Shown in pieces: positions 1 through 6,094 of a stretch of 6,094 nucleotides of DNA. Position 1 is the first letter of the stretch. Each line of letters opens with the position of its first letter. The DNA is from an uncultured Prevotellaceae bacterium. GTDB lineage: Bacteria > Bacteroidota > Bacteroidia > Bacteroidales > Muribaculaceae. The notes below the pieces were generated by a model. It saw only the letters and a program-made list of their open reading frames with translations. It had not been told where the DNA came from and did not search any database. A program made the translations under genes and the position numbers. The stretch covers positions 1 to 6,094 of the forward strand of contig CAMFSS010000145.1 in assembly GCA_945983195.1 (NCBI GenBank), in the 5' to 3' direction.

Positions 1-987
1 CTGGAAGCTGCAAGCATGGGCATCGACATTGAGCCTGGCGAAGTGGCGATGCGGTGCAACATCATTTGCATCGCCGACGGCAAAATAAAAAACCATTCTG
101 CCGGACATATATCCGACGGAGAAGCTAGAGAACTTATCTCATTCCTTAATGAACAAATAGGCGATGACCGCGTGCGATTCTTCCCTGGTGTGTCCTACCG
201 GCACCTTCTGAAGATTCGTGGCGGCGACAAGCGTGTGCACTTCACTCCTCCCCACGATGTTCCGGGCACTCCTTCAATGGACGTTATGCCCTATGCTGAG
301 TGCGACGAGGCAAAACCTACAGCCGAACTGATTAACAGCCTGATTCTCCGCTCACAGCAGGTTCTGCCGTCACACCCGGTCAATCTGAAACGTGTAGCCG
401 AAGGCAAAGACCCTGCCAATAGCATCTGGCCATGGTCAGCTGGATACAAGCCTGCTATGCCCACTCTCAATGAGACATTCGGAATACGTCGTGGTGCAGT
501 TATCTCGGCCGTCGACCTAATTAGGGGAATCGGCATATATGCCGGGCTTGAGCCAATCACCGTGGAGGGTGCAACCGGACTTTTCAACACTAATTACGCC
601 GGAAAGGCTCAAGCTGCAATCAACGCTCTTGCAGGTGACTTCGATTTTGTTTTTCTGCATATCGAGGCTCCCGATGAGGCTGGGCATGAGGGCAACTTCA
701 AGCTGAAAAAGCGCGTAATAGAGGATATCGACAGCAAGGTGTGCAAACCGATAATGGAGGCTGTGGCAAGAATGAGCGAGCCTGTGACAATAGCTATGCT
801 CCCCGACCACCCTACACCATGCCGCATTCGCACACACTCAGCAGCACCGGTGCCTTTCCTAATATGCCGTCCGGGCGACACGCCCGACGATGTGACAAGT
901 TTCAACGAACACTCGGCTCTCAATGGCTCTTTAGGTGCGCTCACCGATGCCGGGTTCATCAATATACTTCTTCGTAAAACCTTATAA
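1..987 (+). CDS. ApgM-family phosphoglycerate mutase-like protein, probable homoserine kinase (5' partial)
   Basis: The frame is open from base 1, which starts with Leu-Glu-Ala-Ala-Ser before the first in-window Met at 16, so the true start lies upstream. The 328 visible residues match the cofactor-independent phosphoglycerate mutase (ApgM) branch of the alkaline phosphatase superfamily. Metal-ligand motifs are present: HIEAPDEAGHEG (fragment residues 220-231, ligands D225 and H229), PDH (D269, H270) and THS (H279). Family members are about 400 residues, so roughly 75 are missing, including the active-site Ser and the first metal Asp. The IWPWSAGY segment (about 142-149) is typical of the Bacteroidota subgroup. 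Members of this subgroup beside threonine genes have been proposed to be homoserine kinases (ATP + L-homoserine to O-phosphohomoserine), as in the family model named 'proposed homoserine kinase'. The 12-bp gap to thrC supports that role. A glycolytic mutase remains the alternative. Family assignment is firm; substrate is inferred. Confidence 0.88.
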   Translation: MEAASMGIDIEPGEVAMRCNIICIADGKIKNHSAGHISDGEARELISFLNEQIGDDRVRFFPGVSYRHLLKIRGGDKRVHFTPPHDVPGTPSMDVMPYAECDEAKPTAELINSLILRSQQVLPSHPVNLKRVAEGKDPANSIWPWSAGYKPAMPTLNETFGIRRGAVISAVDLIRGIGIYAGLEPITVEGATGLFNTNYAGKAQAAINALAGDFDFVFLHIEAPDEAGHEGNFKLKKRVIEDIDSKVCKPIMEAVARMSEPVTIAMLPDHPTPCRIRTHSAAPVPFLICRPGDTPDDVTSFNEHSALNGSLGALTDAGFINILLRKTL

Positions 988-999
988 CTATTGATATTT

Positions 1000-2289
1000 A
1001 TGGAATACTACAGTACGAATCACTCCACACGCAATGTTTCGCTTTGCGAAGCTGTCGTGAAAGGACTTGCTGCCGACCGCGGTTTGTTCATGCCTGAGCG
1101 AATCCCCTCATTGCCAAATGCTTTCTTCAAGAACATTGGGAATCTTTCGCTTCAGGAAATATCCTACGCCGTAGCAAATACGCTTTTTGGCGAAGATATG
1201 GATTCTTCAGAGCTCAAAAACATCGTTTACGACACACTGAACTTCGAAATACCGCTCGTTCACGTCAACGGCGACATCTATAGCCTTGAACTGTTCCACG
1301 GACCTACAGCAGCATTCAAGGACGTTGGTGCTCGGTTTATGGCACGCCTGCTTGGATATTTCACTCGCAATGACAAGAGCAAAGGAGAGGTTAACGTGCT
1401 TGTGGCTACTTCCGGCGACACTGGTAGTGCCGTTGCCAACGGCTTCCTTGGAGTAGAGGGTGTACGCGTGTTTGTGCTTTATCCCGAAGGAAAGGGCAGC
1501 CAGATACAGGACGCTCAGTTTACCACTTTAGGGCAAAACATTACTGCAATTGAAGTAAATGGAACATTCGACGACTGCCAGCGTCTCGTGAAATCGGCAT
1601 TTCTTGACGAGGAACTGAATGCAAAAATGAAGCTGAGCAGTGCTAATTCCATCAACGTAGCACGCTTCCTGCCGCAGATGTTCTATTATTTCTATGCCTA
1701 TGCACAGTTGCAGCAGCGCAACCAGACCGACAAAGACATCGTTGTAGCCGTGCCAAGTGGAAACTTCGGAAACATCACGGCAGCTCTCATTGGCAAGCGT
1801 ATGGGATTACCGATTAAGCGTTTTATTGCCGCCAACAATCGCAACGACATTTTCTACCAGTATCTGCTTACAGGTAAGTATGAGCCGAAGCCGTCGATTG
1901 CTACTATTGCCAACGCAATGGACGTGGGCGACCCAAGCAATTTTGCACGCGTGCTCGACCTCTATGGTCATTCACACAAACGTATTTGCCAGGAAATTAG
2001 CGGCTGTACCTACACCGACGAACAAATCAGCGAAACTCTTGCTCGCACCTATAAGGAACAGGGATATCTGCTCGATCCTCACGGTGCTGTAGCTTATCGT
2101 GCACTGATGGAGCAACTGAAACCGGGCGAGGCTGGTGTGTTTGCCGAAACCGCTCATCCGGCAAAGTTCAAGAGCACTGTTGAATCTATCATCGGCGACA
2201 CCGTGGCTGTGCCTGAGCGTCTGGAGAAATTTATGCAGGGCGAAAAGCAGACGGTGAATATGCCATCGGGCTTCACTTGGGTCAAATAA
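1000..2289 (+). CDS. thrC: Threonine synthase
   Basis: This 429-residue PLP enzyme converts O-phosphohomoserine to L-threonine in the cytoplasm, the last step of threonine synthesis. The N-terminus (MEYYSTNHS...VSLCEAVVKGLAADRGLFMPERIP, with the middle omitted) is the typical threonine synthase opening. The PLP-binding lysine is K107 in GPTAAFKDVGARF. SGDTGSA (138-144) and PSGNFGN (252-258) are the substrate- and phosphate-binding loops of fold-type II PLP enzymes. Near the C-terminus, DPHGAVAY and AETAHPAKF are also typical. Length is normal. The ATG at 1000 is preferred over the in-frame TTG at 991 because the protein then begins at the conserved MEYYST; no Shine-Dalgarno is visible, which is normal in Bacteroidota. 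It lies 12 bp after the ApgM-like gene and is probably cotranscribed with it. No promoter is seen between the two. Confidence 0.97.
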   Translation: MEYYSTNHSTRNVSLCEAVVKGLAADRGLFMPERIPSLPNAFFKNIGNLSLQEISYAVANTLFGEDMDSSELKNIVYDTLNFEIPLVHVNGDIYSLELFHGPTAAFKDVGARFMARLLGYFTRNDKSKGEVNVLVATSGDTGSAVANGFLGVEGVRVFVLYPEGKGSQIQDAQFTTLGQNITAIEVNGTFDDCQRLVKSAFLDEELNAKMKLSSANSINVARFLPQMFYYFYAYAQLQQRNQTDKDIVVAVPSGNFGNITAALIGKRMGLPIKRFIAANNRNDIFYQYLLTGKYEPKPSIATIANAMDVGDPSNFARVLDLYGHSHKRICQEISGCTYTDEQISETLARTYKEQGYLLDPHGAVAYRALMEQLKPGEAGVFAETAHPAKFKSTVESIIGDTVAVPERLEKFMQGEKQTVNMPSGFTWVK

Positions 2290-2349
2290 GTCCTCCGAGA
2301 CGCGGAATGTTAAGGGTGCAGTGCACGCGTACGAAAAAAATAGTATTCT

Positions 2350-2401
2350 TTATCCCTCCAATTGCATTTTCTTGCGTGAAAAATTGCAATTTGAGGGATA
2401 A
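2350..2401. repeat. Long inverted repeat (16 of 17 positions paired) after thrC; terminator or operator
   Basis: The left arm 2350-2366 and right arm 2385-2401 are reverse complements except for C2359 opposite T2392. Inside, TTTTC (2367-2371) can pair with GAAAA (2378-2382), leaving a 6-nt loop and a 2-nt bulge. In RNA reading out of thrC this makes a long hairpin. No uninterrupted U-tract follows on the + strand, so it is not a textbook intrinsic terminator, although it sits where thrC transcription should end. The right arm also fills the spacer of the promoter at 2384-2414, so the repeat could be a protein-binding operator on DNA. The structure is directly seen; its role is not resolved. 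Confidence 0.7.
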
Positions 2402-2414
2402 TTTCGTATATTTG
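2384..2414 (+). promoter_or_regulatory. Bacteroidota-type promoter for the small exported protein gene
   Basis: TATATTTG at 2407-2414 is an exact match to the -7 consensus TAnnTTTG of the Bacteroidota primary sigma factor. A -33 TTG lies at 2384-2386, with a 20-bp spacer close to the usual 19-20. Transcription should start around 2420-2422, giving a leader of about 85 nt before the ATG at 2506. The spacer coincides with the right arm of the long inverted repeat, so a protein bound there could block or modulate the promoter. Confidence 0.75.
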
Positions 2415-2422
2415 CACATAAT

Positions 2423-2510
2423 AAGCGGTATTAGGCGATTTGGCCAAGCAGGCTTGTTGATTCTGCTAATACCGCACACAATTACGGCAACTCTAAAGCG
2501 GTATTATGAT
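2423..2510 (+). promoter_or_regulatory. Structured mRNA leader with mutually exclusive hairpins reaching the start codon
   Basis: Three related segments occur. A is GCGGTATTAG (2425-2434), B is its exact reverse complement CTAATACCGC (2466-2475), and C is GCGGTATTA (2498-2506), part of an 11-bp direct repeat AAGCGGTATTA (2423-2433 and 2496-2506). B can pair with A (10 bp, 31-nt loop containing a small caagc/gcttg hairpin at 2445-2456) or with C (9 bp, 22-nt loop), but not with both. The B:C helix covers positions -8 to +1 of the first ATG, so it should hinder initiation; the A:B helix leaves the start free. This resembles an attenuator or riboswitch-style translational switch. I recognise no known riboswitch class, and a set of DNA operator half-sites is an alternative reading. 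Confidence 0.5.
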
Positions 2511-2835
2511 GAAAAGATTTATAGCAATATCAATATTGGCACTTGTAGGTGCATTCCTCGCTTTCTCCAACGAACCGGAGAGCAGGGAGCTTATGCAGCA
2601 GAAGACTTCTATCGAAGCGGCTGTTGATTCAGATTGTATTTCAGTGAGCAACCAGACGGTGACCATCACCAACAACTCATCTTCGCCTTGCGTCTACAGC
2701 ATCTACTGTGTGACAGGGCAGGCTTTGAAGACAATTCGTCTCGGTGCTGGTGCACACGCTTCATTCGATCTGCCAAAAGGCTTCTACGTAGTGAAATGCA
2801 AAAATGAAAGCGCGATAAATAAAAAATTAAGATAA
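2506..2835 (+). CDS. Small exported protein of unknown function, with a sorting-tail-like beta domain
   Basis: This 109-residue protein is not one I can name. The N-terminus MMKRF followed by a hydrophobic stretch ISILALVGAFLAF (8-20) is a Sec-type signal peptide, so export to the periplasm or beyond is expected. There is no lipobox cysteine. Residues about 45-100 look like a compact beta domain: a Val/Ile-rich strand (SVSNQTVTITN), then VYSIYCVTGQALKTI, then ASFDLPKGFYVVKC. That pattern (strand, short G-turn, 'lP.GfYvVk') resembles the C-terminal sorting-tail domain of Bacteroidota secreted proteins, here without a large cargo domain. The mature part has four cysteines (44, 62, 68, 98), possibly paired as disulfides. 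The start could be either of two adjacent ATGs (2506, 2509). It has its own promoter and a structured leader; the pullulanase gene follows after 133 bp. Confidence 0.75.
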   Translation: MMKRFIAISILALVGAFLAFSNEPESRELMQQKTSIEAAVDSDCISVSNQTVTITNNSSSPCVYSIYCVTGQALKTIRLGAGAHASFDLPKGFYVVKCKNESAINKKLR

Positions 2836-2895
2836 TCCTTTTCTTAAATATACATCTATTTATGCATCATCTAATCTGTGCCTAATAGAACATTT

Positions 2896-2917
2896 ACCGC
2901 AATATTGCCGTTTTTTT
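2896..2917 (+). terminator. Weak candidate intrinsic terminator
   Basis: ACCGCA (2896-2901) can pair with TGCCGT (2906-2911) with one C-C mismatch and a 4-nt loop, followed by T residues through 2917. The stem is short and imperfect, so termination would be partial at best. It lies 60 bp after the small exported protein gene, where a 3' end would be expected. If it does not work, the small gene and the pullulanase gene could share a transcript; I found no convincing TAnnTTTG promoter between them. Confidence 0.3.
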
Positions 2918-2968
2918 GCATCTGTCAATAACAAAGTATTCACTTATAAACCCATGTAAACTTATCAC

Positions 2969-5011
2969 ATGAAGAATCTTCTAATCAATGCTTGCACTTC
3001 GGCGCTCACAGTGGCTTCCGTCGTTGCAATGCCGCAAAATCTTATGTCAGCAACCATTTCTCCTGCTATCGTTGAATCTTTTGCCTCAATGCCAACTTAC
3101 AATGGCGAGGACCTCGAACTCACTGTAGACAATCGCGGTTATCACTTCCGACTTTGGTCACCTATGGCTGAAGAGGTGAGAATATCATTCTATGAGAGTG
3201 GCACAGGCGGTAAAGCGTTTGCACACGCCGCCATGACACCCAATGCCGCTACCGGCGTGTGGAGTCTCGACACCACCGAGAAGCTCATGGACAAATTCTA
3301 CACTTTCAGCATAAAGTATCAAGGAAAATGGCTCGATGAGACTCCCGGTGTGTGGGCAAAAGCTGTAGGCGTAAACGGAAAACGCGCTGCTATCATAGAT
3401 TTCGCCAAGACAAATCCCGAAGGTTGGGCGAATGACCGCGGACCTGAGGTAAAGCATTTCACCGACGTTATTCTCTACGAAATGCACCATCGCGATTTCT
3501 CCATGCACCGCAACTCTGGCATCACCAACAAGGGAAAGTTTGTTGCAATGCTTGAAAATGGCACTCTTTCGCTCAATGGACAGATGACGGGTATCGACCA
3601 CCTGAAAGAGCTGGGCATAACCCATGTGCATATCCTGCCGTCGTTCGACTACAACAGTGTCGACGAGAGCCAGCTTCCGTCGAATCAGTATAACTGGGGC
3701 TACGACCCTATCAACTACAATGTTCCCGACGGCTCTTATTCCACCAATCCTGCTTGCCCCTACACAAGAATCCGTGAAATGAAGCAGATGGTTATGGCTC
3801 TGCACAAGGCTGGAATCGGAGTAGTGATGGACGTAGTGTACAACCACACCGGCATCACCGAAGGCTCCAACTTTGAGCTTACTGCCCCCGGTTACTACTA
3901 CCGCCAGCGACCCGACGGCTCTTACTCCGATGCTTCGGCTTGCGGCAACGAGACTGCCAGCGACCGTCAGCAAATGCGCGATTTCATCATCAATTCCGTT
4001 AAATACTGGGCACAGGAATACCATATCGACGGTTTCCGTTTCGACCTTATGGCAATTCACGACACCGAGACAATGACACAGGTTGCCAATACTCTCAAGG
4101 CTGTAAACCCATCAATTTTCGTCTATGGCGAGGGCTGGACTGCCGGTGATTCTCCGCTTCCCGTTGAGCAGCGCGCACTCAAGGTGAATGTTGCAAAAAT
4201 GGAGGGTATTGCAGTGTTCAGCGACGATATTCGCGATGCTGTCAAAGGTCATTACAGCGATGCTGCCGACCGTGGCTTCGCAAGCGGCAAACCCGGCAAC
4301 GAAGAGACTGTGAAAATCGGAATTGTTGCATCTACCGCACATCCGCAAGTCGATTACTCTAAAGGCAACAACGCGAAGGAGGCCTACGCTGCTTCACCCG
4401 AGCAGATAGTCAACTACGTGTCGTGCCACGACGATCTTTGCCTCACCGACAAACTTGCCAAATCAATGTCAGGCTCTACCGAGGCTGAGCGTCTTGCTGT
4501 TGCAAAGCTGGCTCAGACTATAGTTTTCACATCACAAGGCACTCCATTCATGTTCTGTGGTGAAGAGATCTTCCGCAACAAGAAAGGCGTGCACAACAGC
4601 TTCAAGTCACCCGACGACATTAATGCAATCGACTGGAACCAGAAAAAGACTTATCGCAACCAGTTCGAATACTACCGCAACCTAATCGCATTGCGCAAAG
4701 CTCACCCGGCATTCCGAATGACCACTGCCGAGGATATTGCCAAGAACATAAAATTTGACAAGGTAGCAACAACCAATCTCATATCCTACTCTATCCTCAA
4801 CAATGCCAACGGTGATGCATGGAAGGAGATCAAACTTGTTTTCAACGGAAACGCCACAGCGCAAACCGTGAAGGTGAAGAAGGTGAAAAAAGGCACCTGG
4901 AAAGTAATTGCACGCGATGGCAATCTCAATCCCGATGGTATTGGCGAATTTGCAGGCGGTGAAATCACCCTCGCTCCCTACTCCGCCCTCATTCTTGCCA
5001 CCGACAAGTAA
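2969..5011 (+). CDS. pulA: Exported type I pullulanase (GH13, CBM48)
   Basis: This 680-residue enzyme is predicted to hydrolyse alpha-1,6 branch links in pullulan, starch or glycogen fragments. Residues 1-28 form a probable Sec signal peptide (hydrophobic ALTVASVVAM, cleavage near LMSA); Cys9 is too close to the N-terminus to be a lipobox. A CBM48-like N-terminal beta domain spans about 50-145 (HFRLWSPMAEEVRISFY). The GH13 barrel follows: the pullulanase signature YNWGYDP (241-247), region I DVVYNHT (288-294), region II GFRFDLM with nucleophile D359, region III YGEGW with acid/base E388, and region IV NYVSCHDD with transition-state stabiliser D488. The C-terminus (about 600-680) is the usual beta-sandwich domain. 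All three catalytic acids are present and the length is normal. It is not beside SusC/SusD-like transport genes, so it seems to stand alone. A strong terminator follows. Periplasmic location is inferred. Confidence 0.93.
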   Translation: MKNLLINACTSALTVASVVAMPQNLMSATISPAIVESFASMPTYNGEDLELTVDNRGYHFRLWSPMAEEVRISFYESGTGGKAFAHAAMTPNAATGVWSLDTTEKLMDKFYTFSIKYQGKWLDETPGVWAKAVGVNGKRAAIIDFAKTNPEGWANDRGPEVKHFTDVILYEMHHRDFSMHRNSGITNKGKFVAMLENGTLSLNGQMTGIDHLKELGITHVHILPSFDYNSVDESQLPSNQYNWGYDPINYNVPDGSYSTNPACPYTRIREMKQMVMALHKAGIGVVMDVVYNHTGITEGSNFELTAPGYYYRQRPDGSYSDASACGNETASDRQQMRDFIINSVKYWAQEYHIDGFRFDLMAIHDTETMTQVANTLKAVNPSIFVYGEGWTAGDSPLPVEQRALKVNVAKMEGIAVFSDDIRDAVKGHYSDAADRGFASGKPGNEETVKIGIVASTAHPQVDYSKGNNAKEAYAASPEQIVNYVSCHDDLCLTDKLAKSMSGSTEAERLAVAKLAQTIVFTSQGTPFMFCGEEIFRNKKGVHNSFKSPDDINAIDWNQKKTYRNQFEYYRNLIALRKAHPAFRMTTAEDIAKNIKFDKVATTNLISYSILNNANGDAWKEIKLVFNGNATAQTVKVKKVKKGTWKVIARDGNLNPDGIGEFAGGEITLAPYSALILATDK

Positions 5012-5037
5012 TCCACCCACTTCCCATAAAATCAGCC

Positions 5038-5072
5038 AAACGTGAGGCACCACAGTCGCCTCACGTTTTTTT
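5038..5072 (+). terminator. Strong intrinsic terminator of the pullulanase gene
   Basis: An 11-bp perfect stem (5038-5048 with 5058-5068, core CGTGAGGC/GCCTCACG) closes a 9-nt loop and runs into seven T residues (5066-5072). It begins 26 bp after the pullulanase stop codon. Since A residues flank the other side only briefly, it is mainly a + strand terminator. Confidence 0.93.
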
Positions 5073-5094
5073 ATTAAAAATAATCGTAAAATCA

Positions 5095-5125
5095 TTGGGA
5101 AACAGAAAACTAAGCACTATCTTTG
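5095..5125 (+). promoter_or_regulatory. Bacteroidota-type promoter for the 49-residue gene
   Basis: TATCTTTG at 5118-5125 matches the -7 consensus TAnnTTTG exactly, and a -33 TTG lies at 5095-5097 with a 20-bp spacer. Transcription should begin around 5131-5133, leaving a very short leader of about 12 nt before the ATG at 5144. Its place directly after a strong terminator makes the downstream small gene an independent unit. Confidence 0.75.
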
Positions 5126-5143
5126 CAAAAACAATACATATCT

Positions 5144-5293
5144 ATGGACGTCCACACTGATACTAAAGAGCGTAAATCGGTATTCCTCAAAATGATTGAG
5201 GATAAAAAAGCTATTGCCGATTGCATTAATAAGAGTGGTAACCTTCAACAACTTGCTAAAGAGCGTGGAATCCGTTTTGCCAAGCCCATATAA
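5144..5293 (+). CDS. 49-residue small protein of unknown function
   Basis: The frame encodes a charged, mostly helical-looking protein beginning MDVHTDTKERKSVFLKMIED and ending KERGIRFAKPI. It has no signal peptide or membrane segment, so it is probably cytoplasmic. A helix-rich first half (ERKSVFLKMIEDKKAIADCI) is followed by a KSGNLQQLAKERG segment that could be a second short helix, then the RFAKPI tail. This layout (an ERK..FLKMI..KK.I start and a short F-A-x-P-hydrophobic end) recalls short uncharacterised proteins I associate with Bacteroidales, but that is from memory. Support for a real gene is the near-ideal promoter just upstream, an isolated position between two terminated or promoted units, and protein-like composition. 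The function is unknown; a role as an antitoxin-like or regulatory peptide would be guesswork. Confidence 0.7.
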   Translation: MDVHTDTKERKSVFLKMIEDKKAIADCINKSGNLQQLAKERGIRFAKPI

Positions 5294-5341
5294 TACACAC
5301 GAAAGGCTACTCTTATTTCTGCATTCAACGACTTGATTCGT

Positions 5342-5356
5342 ACCGACCTTTTCGGT
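5342..5356 (+). terminator. Possible weak 3' hairpin after the 49-residue gene
   Basis: ACCGA (5342-5346) pairs with TCGGT (5352-5356) across a 5-nt loop. Only TTTAGGGGTTT follows, so there is no proper U-tract. It is the only hairpin of note between the small gene and trpS besides a 4-bp CGAG/CTCG stem at 5392-5403. It may mark the end of the small transcript, but could equally be chance. Confidence 0.2.
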
Positions 5357-5423
5357 TTAGGGGTTTAACACTGCTATGTCAATATTTCTTTCGAGTTTTC
5401 TCGCTATTTGCATAAAAAATAAT

Positions 5424-5431
5424 TAACTTTG
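5424..5431 (+). promoter_or_regulatory. Probable -7 element of the trpS promoter
   Basis: TAACTTTG matches TAnnTTTG exactly and lies 31 bp before the trpS start codon, so transcription should begin around 5437-5440. No clean TTG is found 19-21 bp upstream; that position (about 5401-5403) reads TCG within a small CGAG/CTCG hairpin. The promoter is therefore called on the -7 box and position alone. Confidence 0.55.
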
Positions 5432-5462
5432 CAATAGAAATGAAATAACACTTATCTACGAC

Positions 5463-6094
5463 ATGAACGAAAAAATCATTCTTACCGGCGACCGCCCTAC
5501 GGGTCGTCTGCACATCGGTCACTATGTTGGCTCGCTGCGCCGTCGCGTGGAGCTTCAGAACTCCGGTGAATACGACAAAATCTTTATTATGATTGCCGAC
5601 GCTCAGGCTCTTACCGACAACGCCGACAATCCCGAGAAAATCCGCCAGAATGTAATTGAAGTGGCTCTCGACTACCTCGCTTGTGGTCTCGACCCTGCCA
5701 AATCCACAATATTTATCCAGTCGGCTGTACCCGAACTCACCGAACTTGCATTCTACTACATGAACCTCGTCACAGTATCGCGCCTCCAGCGTAACCCTAC
5801 TGTGAAAACCGAGATTCAGATGCGCAATTTCGAGACTTCAATCCCCGTAGGCTTCTTCACCTACCCCATCAGCCAGGCTTCCGATATCACTGCATTCAAG
5901 GCCACTACGGTGCCTGTGGGCGAAGACCAGAAGCCTATGCTTGAGCAGACAATGGAGATTGTGCGCCGTTTCAACTACATCTATGGCGATACACTCGTTG
6001 AGCCTCAAATCCTGCTTCCCGACAATGCAGCCTGCCTGCGTCTTCCGGGCACCGACGGCAAGGCTAAAATGAGCAAGTCGCTCGGCAACTGCAT
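5463..6094 (+). CDS. trpS: Tryptophan--tRNA ligase (3' partial)
   Basis: This class I aminoacyl-tRNA synthetase charges tRNA-Trp with tryptophan using ATP in the cytoplasm. The visible 210 residues start MNEKIILTGDRPTGRLHIGH, placing the HIGH signature at 17-20. Other TrpRS features follow: MIADAQALTDNA, a YPISQASDITAFKA segment, the VPVGEDQKP motif and LPGTDGKAKMSKS with KMSKS at 202-206. The opening TGDRPTG rather than the SGIQPSG common in Proteobacteria is a known sequence variant of TrpRS. The window ends in the middle of a codon just after KMSKS, so about a third of the usual length (around 330-360 residues), carrying the C-terminal anticodon-binding helices, lies outside. The ATG at 5463 begins exactly at the conserved N-terminus. 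No trp leader peptide or T-box is visible in the 169 bp upstream. Confidence 0.97.
   Translation, partial: MNEKIILTGDRPTGRLHIGHYVGSLRRRVELQNSGEYDKIFIMIADAQALTDNADNPEKIRQNVIEVALDYLACGLDPAKSTIFIQSAVPELTELAFYYMNLVTVSRLQRNPTVKTEIQMRNFETSIPVGFFTYPISQASDITAFKATTVPVGEDQKPMLEQTMEIVRRFNYIYGDTLVEPQILLPDNAACLRLPGTDGKAKMSKSLGNC

Noticed and set aside
991..999. A TTG start for thrC three codons upstream of the ATG
   Set aside because: The conserved N-terminus MEYYST begins at the ATG at 1000, and nothing favours the rarer start codon.
2384..2475. An invertible (phase-variable) promoter segment
   Set aside because: The 10-bp inverted copies at 2425-2434 and 2466-2475 lie downstream of the promoter rather than on both sides of it, and no recombinase gene is in the window.
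2277..2627. A 116-codon open frame crossing the thrC end, the promoter and the small exported protein gene
   Set aside because: It overlaps two better-supported genes in another frame and runs through the inverted repeat and promoter; its translation shows no domain.
2954..2959. ATG TAA, a start-stop pair just before the pullulanase gene
   Set aside because: Start-stop pairs can influence initiation, but a single 6-nt occurrence in AT-rich sequence is expected by chance.
3185..4060. A 291-codon open frame on the - strand inside the pullulanase gene
   Set aside because: It lies antisense to a well-supported GH13 coding region carrying all catalytic motifs. Its translation is rich in His, Val and Ser with no recognisable domain, as expected for a codon-bias shadow.
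5294..5368. An in-frame open stretch of 24 codons after the stop of the 49-residue gene, suggesting a broken longer gene
   Set aside because: Such a stretch is common by chance, its translation shows no resemblance to known families, and the RFAKPI ending looks like a natural C-terminus.

Overview
The window reads as chromosomal DNA of a gut-type Bacteroidales bacterium (phylum Bacteroidota). The evidence is three upstream regions with the Bacteroidota -7 promoter element TAnnTTTG, the absence of Shine-Dalgarno sequences before the starts, and protein variants typical of the group: an ApgM-type protein next to thrC, a secreted type I pullulanase, and a TGDRPTG-type TrpRS. Base composition and codon use look uniform, and I see no mobile element, tRNA, rRNA or CRISPR. 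Placement below order level is not possible from this alone.

Layout, all on the + strand. (1) 1-2289: the end of a threonine biosynthesis operon. An ApgM-like protein, probably the homoserine kinase of this lineage and cut by the window's left edge, is followed 12 bp later by threonine synthase (thrC). (2) 2290-2505: a structured intergenic region. It holds a long inverted repeat that covers the spacer of a clear promoter. Behind the promoter is an ~85-nt leader in which one 9-10-nt segment can pair either with an upstream copy or with a downstream copy that reaches the start codon. (3) 2506-2835: a small exported protein of unknown function. (4) 2969-5011: an exported GH13 type I pullulanase, closed by a strong intrinsic terminator at 5038-5072. 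(5) 5144-5293: a 49-residue orphan gene with its own good promoter. (6) 5463-6094: the 5' part of trpS, cut by the right edge just after the KMSKS motif.

The first two genes act in one pathway (homoserine to O-phosphohomoserine to threonine). The rest look like separate transcription units with unrelated jobs: alpha-glucan breakdown, tRNA charging, and two uncharacterised small proteins. No large undescribed system is visible. The most interesting part is the 2350-2510 control region, where alternative RNA pairing may gate translation of the small exported protein.
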